38,177 nucleotides of DNA from assembly GCA_910584045.1 (NCBI GenBank), contig CAJTYO010000022.1, positions 1 to 38,177 on the forward strand, read 5' to 3'. Both the position numbers and the translations under genes were made by a program. Position 1 is the stretch's first letter, and every line of letters starts with the position of its first letter. Origin of the DNA: an uncultured Oscillospiraceae bacterium (lineage in GTDB: Bacteria; Bacillota; Clostridia; Oscillospirales; Oscillospiraceae). Shown in pieces: positions 21,236 through 28,974 of this stretch. Under the pieces are notes generated by a model. The model saw only the letters and a program-made list of their open reading frames with translations. It had not been told where the DNA came from and did not search any database.

Positions 21236-22642
21236 TCAGACTTTCTTCTCGAACCACAGAAAGGTCTCGTCCTCCCCGATCTGCCGCATACAGCTCCCCA
21301 GCATCTTCCGAGAGGCCAGATTTTCGTGGTAGCACTTGGCAGTCAGTCTATAGAGCCCCAGGGTATAGAGGCTCCACTCCGCCGCCCGACGGAACGCCTC
21401 GGCCCCATAGCCGTTCCCGGCGTAGGCCGGCAGAATGCGGCACCCCAGCTCCGCACCGCCCCGGTAGTCGAAGCGATACAGCACCGCCTCGCCCACAAAG
21501 CTCCCGTCCGGCAGCCGGACGGCGAAATTCACCGCAAGCCTGCTCCGGAAGTCCTCCCGGGCGACCCGCAGGAAATAATCCTCCGTCAGCTCCCCCCCCA
21601 GATCGTCCCGGTAGTCATAGCCCCACCAGCGATTGCGCTCGTCGTCCAGGCACAGCTGGTTATACAGGGGCCTGTCCTCCTCCCGCAGGCCGTCCAGATA
21701 CAGCCTCTCCGATCTCAGCACCGGGATGGTATCCAGCATGGACAGCTCGTTTCGCGCCAGGATTCGCACCTTGGGCCCCAGAAAGGCGGGCAGGTATTGG
21801 AGCTTGCTGGTCCGCAACCCCCGGTCCCCGGCGTCATCCTCCCGATTGATCCACTCGAGTCCCTGGCTGTTGGCGGAGGCGAAGGATTGGACCATGAAGG
21901 GGTACACCCCCTCGTACTGAGGCAGGGCCTTCTCGATATGGCACACCAGCGTGTCCCCGCAGACCTCCGCCAGGGCGATGGCAATGAGTTTGCCGTCCAG
22001 CTCCACACACCCGGTCTTGGCCCACTCCGCACCGGCCTGCTCCATCAGCCTGCGGGCATAGCAGACCTCCAGTTTGGCCTCGGCGTCATCCTTGTTGAAC
22101 ACTCGGTGAAACTCGCCCCAGAAGTCCTCCACCGCCGCCCGGTCCGCCCCGGTCAGCTCCCGGTAGACTGCGTCGGGATAGAGCTTGCGGAACTTGTTAA
22201 TATGGTTGCGCTGCCCGGAGTAGCGCCGCCCGGCGAAGGCGGACAGGTCCTCCGCCCGGTAGAAATAGTCCTGCCAGAGGCGGTCGTTGTCCACAGTGGT
22301 ATAAGGGTAGCGTTTCATCAGCCGTTCCCGCTCCGACTCCGGCACCACGCCGAAGGAGGGCGGTACGCCGTTCTCCATGCACCATGTGTCGATGTCGTCC
22401 AGAGCCGCGTCCACATCCCCCTCTCCCGGAAGTGGTATGGGAAAATCGAACATAGCCCCATAGTGGGCGCTGTGGTTAAGCGCCACCAGACAGCCGTGGG
22501 ATTCGGCGAACGCCGGCTTCCAGTGGTCCCGCCACATAAGCTTGACGCCAAGGGAGTACTCGCACAGGCGGTAGGTGCATTGGCCGTAGTATTGGCGTAG
22601 GAGGGAGGCGTGGGATTCGTCGATAGGGGTAAATTTCAGCAT
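21236..22642 (-). CDS. LPG-synthase-like domain fused to a GNAT acetyltransferase
   Basis: A 468-residue soluble protein with two domains. Residues 1-300 match the C-terminal catalytic domain of phosphatidylglycerol lysyltransferases (DUF2156): RYSGQRNHINKFRKLYPDAV, EDFWGEFH, GKLIAIALAEVCGDTLVCHI, YEGVYPFMVQSFASANSQGL, EWINREDDAGDRGLRTSKLQ. Residues about 303-468 are a GNAT fold (RSERLYLDGLREEDRPLYNQ, GFVGEAVLYR-like strand, RILPAYAGNGYGAEAFRRAA for acetyl-CoA, LASRKMLGSCMRQIG). No membrane segment. It could modify two substrates or use aminoacyl-tRNA and acetyl-CoA in turn. It lies 22 bases after a broken phosphotransferase gene. Confidence 0.8.
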   Translation of the reverse strand: MLKFTPIDESHASLLRQYYGQCTYRLCEYSLGVKLMWRDHWKPAFAESHGCLVALNHSAHYGAMFDFPIPLPGEGDVDAALDDIDTWCMENGVPPSFGVVPESERERLMKRYPYTTVDNDRLWQDYFYRAEDLSAFAGRRYSGQRNHINKFRKLYPDAVYRELTGADRAAVEDFWGEFHRVFNKDDAEAKLEVCYARRLMEQAGAEWAKTGCVELDGKLIAIALAEVCGDTLVCHIEKALPQYEGVYPFMVQSFASANSQGLEWINREDDAGDRGLRTSKLQYLPAFLGPKVRILARNELSMLDTIPVLRSERLYLDGLREEDRPLYNQLCLDDERNRWWGYDYRDDLGGELTEDYFLRVAREDFRSRLAVNFAVRLPDGSFVGEAVLYRFDYRGGAELGCRILPAYAGNGYGAEAFRRAAEWSLYTLGLYRLTAKCYHENLASRKMLGSCMRQIGEDETFLWFEKKV

Positions 22643-22664
22643 ATACTGTTTTGCTCTCTTTCGG

Positions 22665-23074
22665 TTATTGTTTGAATAGCTGCCACAGGATGATGTCCGC
22701 GCATTCCGCGGGGCTGTGAATGCTTGTATCGACTCTCAGAGTACAGCGTATGTCCTTTGCCATCAGCTCTGACTGTTCGTCCGACTGTGCTTCCCAGCGG
22801 TCCTGCCGGCGCAGGTTTCTCTGCCGGCAGATGTCCGGCGGGCAGTATACCTCAACTACATCAAGAGGGTTGTCCCGTAATATTTCCAGCAGCTGATGAT
22901 AATGGGGCTTTATTTCTTCCCGCTCAACCAGTATTCCATCGATCAAAACATTTTTGCCCATATCGGAGTACAATTTCGCGGTATGGTACATCATAATGAT
23001 GACTTCGCGGAGATATTTCCAATAATCCCGCCGCTGGTCACGCCGTTGAGGAAAATAATGCGGCCCTTATTCAT
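22665..23074 (-). pseudogene. Broken chloramphenicol-phosphotransferase-like P-loop kinase
   Basis: Frame 1 starts MNKGRIIFLNGVTSGG at ATG 23072-23074, the strand and start of the P-loop of CPT-like kinases (normally GVTSSGKTS), then leaves frame and stops near 22991. Another frame continues DYWKYLREVIIMMYHTAKLY, SDMGKNVLIDGILVEREEIK and on to the C-terminus at 22665. Together they equal a CPT-like kinase lacking about 50 residues, including the Walker A lysine. The gene is thus inactivated by a deletion with a frameshift at about 23020-23030. Its ATG overlaps the MscS stop (ATGA), so it was once coupled. Confidence 0.7.
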
Positions 23075-23943
23075 GGCTTTTCTCCTCTTTCCACGATATG
23101 CACGTTCAGATGATTGTACGTCATGGTCACACCGTCCTCGGCGAAGGCCCTTCGGATTTCCTCCAGGGACCGGAAGTGGGCGTCCCAGTAATCCTCTGTC
23201 TTCGCCCAGAAGCGGACGCGGTACTCAATGGAGCTCTCGCCGTAGGCGGCGAGGACCACCTGGGGCGCAGGGTCCGAGAGGATGCCGGGGGTGCGCTCCA
23301 GGGACTTGAGACACGCCGCGCGCACCGCTTCGGGCTCATCTTTATAGGAAGCGGTTACCACGTGATCCGCCCGGCGCACGCCTCGGACAGAGTAGTTGAC
23401 GATCTGTCCGGCCACCAGCTTGCTGTTGGGCAGCATCACCCTCTGCCCGCCGGGGGTATCCAGCTTGGTGTGGGTGAGCGTAATCTCCGCCACCTCGCCC
23501 TCCCCCTCTCCGGTGGACACGTAGTCCCCCAGGGTAAAGGGCTTGGAAAACAGCAGCACCATTCCCCCGGCCACGTTGCTGAGCACATCCTGCACCGCCA
23601 GAGACACTGCCAGACCAAAGACGCTGACCACCGCAATAAGGCTGGTCACATCCACCCCCAGGCTCCCCGCCACGATCAGGGCCGTCAGGATATACAGCAG
23701 AGCCTTCATGCCCCGCAGGGCGTAGCTCCTCATTCTTCCGTCCATTCCGGACCGGGCCATCAGCCTGTCCGCCAGGCGCAGAAGCCCCCGGGCCGCCGCC
23801 AGACACGCCAGCAGCAGCGCCAGAGCCGACAGAACGCTCCCCACCGTCAGCTTGCCCCATCCGGCCCGCATCCATTCCTCCAGCGCGGAGGCCGCGCCCC
23901 CTCCGCCCACATTTTCTAATACGGCATCTACGGAGTTGTCCAT
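23071..23943 (-). CDS. mscS: MscS-family mechanosensitive channel
   Basis: A 290-residue small-conductance channel. Membrane helices at about 31-55, 80-97 and the pore helix with VTSLIAVVSVFGLAVSLAVQ, DVLSNVAGGMVLLFSKPFTL, then the beta domain GDYVSTGEGEGEVAEITLTH, VMLPNSKLVAGQIVNYS, and a C-terminal alpha/beta vestibule. It opens under membrane tension to release solutes on hypo-osmotic shock. ATG follows AAGGGG. Divergent from the NCS2 permease gene and first gene of the operon with the broken kinase and the LPG-synthase/GNAT fusion. Confidence 0.95.
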   Translation of the reverse strand: MDNSVDAVLENVGGGGAASALEEWMRAGWGKLTVGSVLSALALLLACLAAARGLLRLADRLMARSGMDGRMRSYALRGMKALLYILTALIVAGSLGVDVTSLIAVVSVFGLAVSLAVQDVLSNVAGGMVLLFSKPFTLGDYVSTGEGEGEVAEITLTHTKLDTPGGQRVMLPNSKLVAGQIVNYSVRGVRRADHVVTASYKDEPEAVRAACLKSLERTPGILSDPAPQVVLAAYGESSIEYRVRFWAKTEDYWDAHFRSLEEIRRAFAEDGVTMTYNHLNVHIVERGEKP

Positions 23944-24213
23944 TGTTCCGACCCCTTTCCCGTCAAATAAGCTGACTGAAACTCAGGATACCATATTTTT
24001 CTCCGGTTGAGAAGTCATATTTTTATTTTGGAGGCTCAATAGAAATTTTTGGTAAAAACACCGGAGAACATTGGTGCTTTGCACAAAGTTTCCAAAACCC
24101 AGCGAGTTTCCCTTTTCTTTTTTGTAATTATCGTGTAAAATAAGTGAATCCCCTGCGGCGGAAGCAACTCCGCTTCCGTCTCGGCGGGGGCTCGACAAAA
24201 GAGGAGGAGAAAC

Positions 24214-25545
24214 ATGGACAAATTCTTTAAGATCTCCGAGCGGGGCAGCAGCATCCGCACCGAGATCGTAGGCGGCGTGACGACGTTCTTCGCCATGGCC
24301 TACATCATCTTCGTCAATCCCCAGATGCTCGCGCAGACCGGCATGGACTACAGCGGCGTTCTGCTGGCCACCTGCATCAGTGCGGCCATCGGCTGCCTGC
24401 TGACAGCCCTGTTGGCCAACGCCCCCTTCGCCCAGGCCCCCGGTATGGGCCTGAACGCCTTCTTCACCTTTACGGTGTGCTTCGGCATGGGCTACACCTG
24501 GCAGGAGGCGCTGGCCATCGTACTGCTCAGCGGTATTCTGTTCCTGATTATCGCCGTCAGCCCCCTGCGCAGCCAGATCATTTCTTCCATCCCCAGCTTC
24601 CTCAAGAGCGCCATCTCCGCTGGCATCGGCCTCTTCATCGCATTCATCGGACTGCTGAACGTCAGCCTGGTGGGCTTCGGCGGCGGCGTGCCCGCCCTGC
24701 AGTTCCTGGTGGCGGACGCCGAGACCGGCGATATGGTCGCCAACACGGCCGGCATTCTGGCCATCATCGGCCTGCTCATTACTGCCATCCTCATGGCCTA
24801 TAAGGTGAAGGGCGCCATCGTCATCGGCATCATCGTCACCGCCATTATCGGCTTCCCCATGGGCGAGACCTCTCTGCCCGAGAGCATCACTATGGCGGGC
24901 ATCTCTCTGGGCTCTGTGGCCTTCAAGCTGGACTTCGGCGGTCTGTTCGCCAAGGGCATCCTGCCTCTGGTCACCGCCGTCATCAGCTTCACACTGGTGG
25001 ACTGCTTCGACACTGTGGGCACCCTCATCGGCACCGCCAAGAACGCGGGCATGACCGATAAGCACGGCAACCTCCCCGGCGGAGACCGGGCTCTGATCGC
25101 CGACGCCATCGCCACCTGCTGCGGCGCCTGCCTGGGCACCTCCACTGTCACCACCTTCGTGGAGTCCTCCACCGGCATCTCCGAGGGCGCGCGTACCGGT
25201 CTGCACTCCATCGTGGTGGGCGTGCTGTTCCTGCTGGCCTGCCTGTTGGCCCCTGTGGCTGGGATTATTCCTTCCGCCGCTACTGCCCCCGCGCTCATCA
25301 TCGTGGGCGTGCTGATGATCAAGGGCGCTACCGAGGTGAACTGGGGCGATTTCGAGGAGGCCTGCCCCGCCTTCCTGACCATCGCCATGATGCCCTTTGC
25401 CTACTCCATCTCCGACGGCATTGGCTTCGGCTTTATCAGCTACAGCGTCATCAAGCTGGCCCGGGGCAAGGCCAAGGACGTTCCCGTTCTTGTGTACGTC
25501 ATCGCCGTGCTCTTCATTCTGAAGTATATCCTGACCAGTATCTGA
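24214..25545 (+). CDS. NCS2-family purine permease
   Basis: A 443-residue polytopic membrane protein. The start MDKFFKISERGSSIRTEIVG, GVTTFFAMAYIIFVNPQML, NAPFAQAPGMGLNAFFTF (substrate-site region), TVDCFDTVGTLIGTA-type helix LVDCFDTVGTLIGTAKNAGM and GACLGTSTVTTFVESSTGIS are diagnostic of the AzgA/PbuG branch (adenine, guanine, hypoxanthine). ATG follows GAGGAGG. The 270-base upstream region has AT-rich sequence and a hairpin around GCGGAAGC/GCTTCCG (24155-24180) but no recognisable purine riboswitch. A strong terminator follows. Confidence 0.95.
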   Translation: MDKFFKISERGSSIRTEIVGGVTTFFAMAYIIFVNPQMLAQTGMDYSGVLLATCISAAIGCLLTALLANAPFAQAPGMGLNAFFTFTVCFGMGYTWQEALAIVLLSGILFLIIAVSPLRSQIISSIPSFLKSAISAGIGLFIAFIGLLNVSLVGFGGGVPALQFLVADAETGDMVANTAGILAIIGLLITAILMAYKVKGAIVIGIIVTAIIGFPMGETSLPESITMAGISLGSVAFKLDFGGLFAKGILPLVTAVISFTLVDCFDTVGTLIGTAKNAGMTDKHGNLPGGDRALIADAIATCCGACLGTSTVTTFVESSTGISEGARTGLHSIVVGVLFLLACLLAPVAGIIPSAATAPALIIVGVLMIKGATEVNWGDFEEACPAFLTIAMMPFAYSISDGIGFGFISYSVIKLARGKAKDVPVLVYVIAVLFILKYILTSI

Positions 25546-25566
25546 TCCGCTCTTTCCCGCATGCAG

Positions 25567-25606
25567 ACCCCGCCCGCGCCCCGAGAGGGGCGCGGGCGGG
25601 GTGTTT
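25567..25606 (+). terminator. Strong terminator of the permease gene
   Basis: ACCCCGCCCGCGCCCC (25567-25582) pairs perfectly with 25587-25602 around a GAGA tetraloop, followed by GTTT. Confidence 0.88.
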
Positions 25607-25630
25607 ATTCTTTTGTGTAAGCCGGTACGA

Positions 25631-25870
25631 TCAGCAGCAGCCGTCGTTGCAGCCGCAGCCGCAGTTGTTATTGCAGTTGCACCCGCAGTTGCAGTTACAG
25701 CCACAGCCGCAGTTGCACCCGCAGTTATTGTTGTTGCAGCCGCAGTTGCAGCAGCAATTGCCGCCGCCATTGCCACAGCCGCTCCCGTTGCCGCAGCAGC
25801 AGAAGAGGATGATGATCAGGATGATGATCCAGCAGCAGCTGCCGCCGCCAAAGCCATTGTTGTTCCACAT
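25631..25870 (-). CDS. Cys/Asn/Gly-rich low-complexity protein with one membrane segment
   Basis: A 79-residue protein; ATG 25868-25870 with CAGGAGG upstream. Layout: MWNNNGFGGGSCCW, a hydrophobic segment IIILIIILF, then CCCGNGSGCGNGGGNCCC and a tail of repeated C-G-C-N units (CNCGCNCNNNCGCGCNDGCC at the end). About one third of residues are Cys. Only composition links it to the high-cysteine chorion-class or YjcZ-like small proteins annotated in Clostridia. It may bind metal, cross-link through disulfides in a spore layer, or sit in the membrane with the tail outside. The DNA itself is a degenerate 6- to 9-base repeat. Confidence 0.75.
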   Translation of the reverse strand: MWNNNGFGGGSCCWIIILIIILFCCCGNGSGCGNGGGNCCCNCGCNNNNCGCNCGCGCNCNCGCNCNNNCGCGCNDGCC

Positions 25871-25954
25871 AAGATAAATACCTCCTGTGAGATGTGAGGC
25901 AGGCACGCGCCTCAATTCATCCTATGCGTCGATCCGGCAATGGTTCCTCCCGCG

Positions 25955-27025
25955 TCAAAAGATTCGGCCGGAGGCGATCTGGCTTTTCGCCTGAGCCAGC
26001 TGCTCCGCTGTCAGGGCACCCGCCGCCGTGAGGCGCTGGGCCAGCGTCTCGCTGCCGCCGCCCACGGGCAGGTCCAGGGCGTGATAGGAGATATACGCCA
26101 CCTGCGCCCGCAGGAAAGGCTCCTCCCGGAGCATCACATATTCCCCGCTGGTCAGCGCACCACAGTTCAGGGCCCGCTCCAGGCTGGTGGCGTAGTCGTC
26201 CACGCCTGCCCGGCTGTACCCCAGGGCACGCAGCAAAAACTCCTCGTACTCCACAGCCGACAGGGTCTGCCCACCGCCGAACAGGCCGGGGGCCACGCCG
26301 TTGGCATACCCCTGAGCCCAAGCCCAGGCTACGTACTGGTCCAGCCAACCGGGCACGTCGGTGAAGGGGTGGGTCCCCGTATAGGCCAGGGCTGCGTCCT
26401 CCTCTCCCAGGATACGCAGGAACATCACCAATCCCTCCCCCCGGGTGGGTGCAAGGTGGAGGTCGAAGCCCTCGCCGATGCCCGAGCCGCTGCCCTGGAA
26501 CAGCCCCAAGGTCCGAAGAGCCCGGGCCAAAGCGTAGTAATCCGGCCCGTCGGAGGCCGTCAGCGTGCCGCCGCCCTCGCTGTACAGCACTGCCGCCGCT
26601 GAGGTGACGGTAAAGGCCGCCGCCGTATTCTCCGCCACAATGTAGCGGTGGTCCGGGCACAGAGAGTGGCCGCCGTAGACCTCGGTCCCCTCGGTCACGT
26701 CTACCACCGCGCCCCCCGGGGCCTTCAGCTGCACCTCGCCGCCCAGCAGGGTCACGGACATCCCGGTATAGCCGGAGAGGATGTCCCCCTCCTTCAGCTC
26801 CCACATCCCCGATGCGGGAGCCGCGTCCGGCTCTCTCTCCGGCATAGATGCTCCCAGACGGGCCCGCAGCGTCTCGTCGGAGGCATCCAGGCGGGGGTTG
26901 ATGGCTGCGTCCAGAGCCTGGGAAAAGGCCCCCTCCAGGTAGGAGCGGGACACCAACGCCTCCCCGGCGGCCAGGGCCGCCATGCACAGCAGCAGCCCCA
27001 GGGCCAGGGCAATGATTTTTTTCAT
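25955..27025 (-). CDS. Secreted SLH-domain protein
   Basis: A 356-residue exported protein. Signal peptide MKKIIALALGLLLCMAALAA (ATG 27023-27025; AGGAG is 11 bases away). The middle (about 75-170) is a beta-rich part (GDILSGYTGMSVTLLGGEVQ, KAPGGAVVDVTEGTEVYGG). The C-terminal half has SLH-type repeats (RGEGLVMFLRILGEEDAALA, THPFTDVPGWLDQYVAWAWA, QGYANGVAPGLFGGGQTLSA) that anchor proteins to secondary cell-wall polymer. The substrate-binding role of the middle domain is unknown. It starts 28 bases after the rex stop, in the same direction. Confidence 0.82.
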   Translation of the reverse strand: MKKIIALALGLLLCMAALAAGEALVSRSYLEGAFSQALDAAINPRLDASDETLRARLGASMPEREPDAAPASGMWELKEGDILSGYTGMSVTLLGGEVQLKAPGGAVVDVTEGTEVYGGHSLCPDHRYIVAENTAAAFTVTSAAAVLYSEGGGTLTASDGPDYYALARALRTLGLFQGSGSGIGEGFDLHLAPTRGEGLVMFLRILGEEDAALAYTGTHPFTDVPGWLDQYVAWAWAQGYANGVAPGLFGGGQTLSAVEYEEFLLRALGYSRAGVDDYATSLERALNCGALTSGEYVMLREEPFLRAQVAYISYHALDLPVGGGSETLAQRLTAAGALTAEQLAQAKSQIASGRIF

Positions 27026-27053
27026 AGGTATAGAGACTCCTTTTTGCGTGGGG

Positions 27054-27683
27054 CTACTGCCGGGTGATGCGGTAGCTGAGGGTGAGCAGGCTGTCGGCGA
27101 AGTGGACGTCCTCAAATTTGACGTCCTTTCCGCGGCTGGACAACTCTACATTGGTGAAATTCCAGATGCCCGGTATGCCCAGGGCGATGAGGCGGTCCGC
27201 CGTCTGCTGCGCCACCTGCTGGGGCACGGTGAGCACCGCCACATGAGGCTGGTGGGCGGGGACAAAGCGCTCCAGCTCGGCCACGTCCAGAACGGGCACG
27301 CCCTCCACCTCTCCGCCCACCAGGGCGGGGGCCACATCAAAAGCGGCCTCCAGCAGGAAGCCTGCGTCGTTGAAGTGGAAATTGTGGATCAGGGCCCGGC
27401 CCAGGTTGCCCACACCCACCACGATGATCCGGTGCCGCTCGTCTATACCCAGGATGTGACCGATCTCGTTGCGCAGCTCGTCTACGTTGTAGCCGTAGCC
27501 CTGCTGTCCAAATTCGCCGAAGCAGCTGAGGTCCTGGCGGATCTGGGAGGCGGTGATGCCCATCTTTTCCCCCAGAGCGCCGGAGGAAATACGCACGCTC
27601 CCCTTCAGATGCAGATCGTCCAGATAGCGGTAGTAGCGGGGAAGCCGCCGGATGACGGCGTTTGAAACGTGTTGTTTTTTCAT
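27054..27683 (-). CDS. rex: Redox-sensing transcriptional repressor Rex
   Basis: A 209-residue protein from ATG 27681-27683. Winged helix N-terminus (RRLPRYYRYLDDLHLKGSVR, ISSGALGEKMGITASQIRQD, LSCFGEFGQQGYGYNVDEL) and a Rossmann NAD(H)-binding domain (IIVVGVGNLGRALIHNF). Rex binds operators when NADH is low and leaves them when the NADH/NAD ratio rises, controlling fermentation genes. Its own promoter contains an 18-bp palindrome matching the clostridial Rex site pattern. GGAGG upstream is 14 bases away; an in-frame TTG at 27705 is an alternative start. Confidence 0.96.
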   Translation of the reverse strand: MKKQHVSNAVIRRLPRYYRYLDDLHLKGSVRISSGALGEKMGITASQIRQDLSCFGEFGQQGYGYNVDELRNEIGHILGIDERHRIIVVGVGNLGRALIHNFHFNDAGFLLEAAFDVAPALVGGEVEGVPVLDVAELERFVPAHQPHVAVLTVPQQVAQQTADRLIALGIPGIWNFTNVELSSRGKDVKFEDVHFADSLLTLSYRITRQ

Positions 27684-27726
27684 AATATGTACGTCAGCCT
27701 CCAACAATCTAGGGAATATTTTTTAC

Positions 27727-27755
27727 ATTTTACTACATTGACAATAACTTGTCAA
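27727..27755 (-). promoter_or_regulatory. Promoter of rex overlapping a candidate Rex operator
   Basis: Minus strand TTGACA (27755-27750), 17 bp, TAAAAT (27732-27727). The 18-bp palindrome TTGACAAGTTATTGTCAA (27755-27738) covers the -35 and fits TTGnnAA-N4-TTnnCAA, the shape of Rex operators in clostridia. Confidence 0.68.
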
Positions 27756-28021
27756 TCAGAATCCTGCGCCTTCGTATCATCTTTATACCGGTAATTTTCG
27801 GTATAACAGGCCATAATTTCTTTTCCCGACCCTTTCTTTTCCGCTCCGCCCTGCCGATATAATAGATATAAGGTGTTACTGCGGAGCATGTGTTGACGGG
27901 AACTCCCGGCCTCTGGCCGAACCTCAACCCCGGCGGCCGCCGGCTGTCTGGCCAGTGAAGCATCTCTACTGTGTGTGGATGATACCTTAATTCGCGTTGT
28001 TAGTTAGTAGGAGGGATTGCC
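27756..28021 (+). promoter_or_regulatory. Upstream region of the coiled-coil gene
   Basis: Contains the dyad ATACCGGTAATTTTCGGTAT (27785-27804), TATAAT at 27858-27863 without a clear -35, and a leader with nested pairing: CTGGCC (27913-27918) with GGCCAG (27950-27955) around the palindrome CCGGCGGCCGCCGG (27930-27943). It could be a structured leader; no known class recognised. Confidence 0.4.
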
Positions 28022-28792
28022 ATGCGGGATATGAGCATCCAGGGGGCGGCCGTAGCCGCTGCACAGCCAAGCTGGCCCCGGGAGCAGCCGGAGGAGAGCG
28101 GAGCCGTCCTCCCTGTAGGAGAGGATCAGCAGGAGAGCGAACTGGCGGATCTGCTCTCTCAAGAGCAGGAGGAGGGTGAGACCCTTCTGGAGATGATCCG
28201 CTCCGCCCAGGAGAAGGCGAAGGCCCAGCGGGAGGCACTGAAGCTGCCCAAGAATTCCACCCGCTACGGCGATGCCCCTCTGGAAGCCTATGCGCGGCTG
28301 GCCCGCGCCAAGAGCCGCCCAGAGGTGAACGCCGCCTCCGGCTATGCCCGGCGGCGGCTGGCCCAGTTCAAGACCGCCCTGCGCACCGACCCGGACAACG
28401 CCGCCCGGATCAAGGCCGCCATCCGCCAACTGCAGAAGGCCGTCAACCGGGGGGAGAAGAAGAAGTTGGAGCTGGACCGGGAGCGGCTGACGGAGCTGCG
28501 CCGGAAAAGAGCCGCCAAGGAGGAACTGCGGGAGAAGGAGCAGCGCCTGCGCCAGGAACTCCGCCGTCGCAGGAGCCAGCGGATGATCCGAGAGTCCGGC
28601 TACATGCGGGAGGCAGAGATCTCTGACCGCCTGGCTACCCATCTCACCGCAACCCAGATGGAGCTGCGCCAGCAGGCGCAGGAACTGGCGGCCAGCACCT
28701 CCACCTCCCTGGAGACTGCCGTGCAGCAGTATACGGACGCCGCCGCGCCGGCTCCTGCGCCGGCGGAGGCCAGCTTCAGCGGGGAGGCATGA
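28022..28792 (+). CDS. Charged coiled-coil protein of unknown function
   Basis: A 256-residue cytoplasmic protein; ATG 28022 follows AGGAGGG. The N-terminal 60 residues are acidic and disordered. Residues 85-115 (RYGDAPLEAYARLARAKSRP, EVNAASGYARRRLAQFKTAL) form a conserved-looking block, then a long Arg/Lys/Glu coiled coil (about 130-200), and an Ala/Pro-rich tail. I do not recognise a family. The position next to rex and between SLH genes gives no clear role. Confidence 0.7.
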   Translation: MRDMSIQGAAVAAAQPSWPREQPEESGAVLPVGEDQQESELADLLSQEQEEGETLLEMIRSAQEKAKAQREALKLPKNSTRYGDAPLEAYARLARAKSRPEVNAASGYARRRLAQFKTALRTDPDNAARIKAAIRQLQKAVNRGEKKKLELDRERLTELRRKRAAKEELREKEQRLRQELRRRRSQRMIRESGYMREAEISDRLATHLTATQMELRQQAQELAASTSTSLETAVQQYTDAAAPAPAPAEASFSGEA

Positions 28793-28850
28793 GCCAAGCA
28801 TCCCCTTCCCCGGTAAAAACAGGAGATGAGGGCTTTTTTGCGGTAAACCC

Positions 28851-28879
28851 TTGCATTTTCCCTCCATATCGGGTAAAAT
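28851..28879 (+). promoter_or_regulatory. Promoter of the SLH gene
   Basis: TTGCAT (28851-28856), 17 bp, TAAAAT (28874-28879), about 95 bases before the start. Confidence 0.6.
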
Positions 28880-28974
28880 GGAGAAACCGGAACACACCGG
28901 CGGCTTTCCGCACCGGCAGCCGCCCCTGGGCTCCCGGCAAAATAAAAATTTATACAATGAGAGAGGAAAAAGCT

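Noticed and set aside
23944..24213. Purine riboswitch upstream of the permease
   Set aside because: The conserved three-way junction bases (TATA...CCTAT type) are not present.
23983..25776. 597-residue leftward open frame
   Set aside because: Antisense to the NCS2 permease; composition of Ala/Gly/Asp/His typical of a shadow frame.
25640..25800. CRISPR-like repeat pattern
   Set aside because: The repetition comes from Cys/Gly/Asn codons within one reading frame; no equal-length spacers or direct repeats of CRISPR type exist here or elsewhere in the window.
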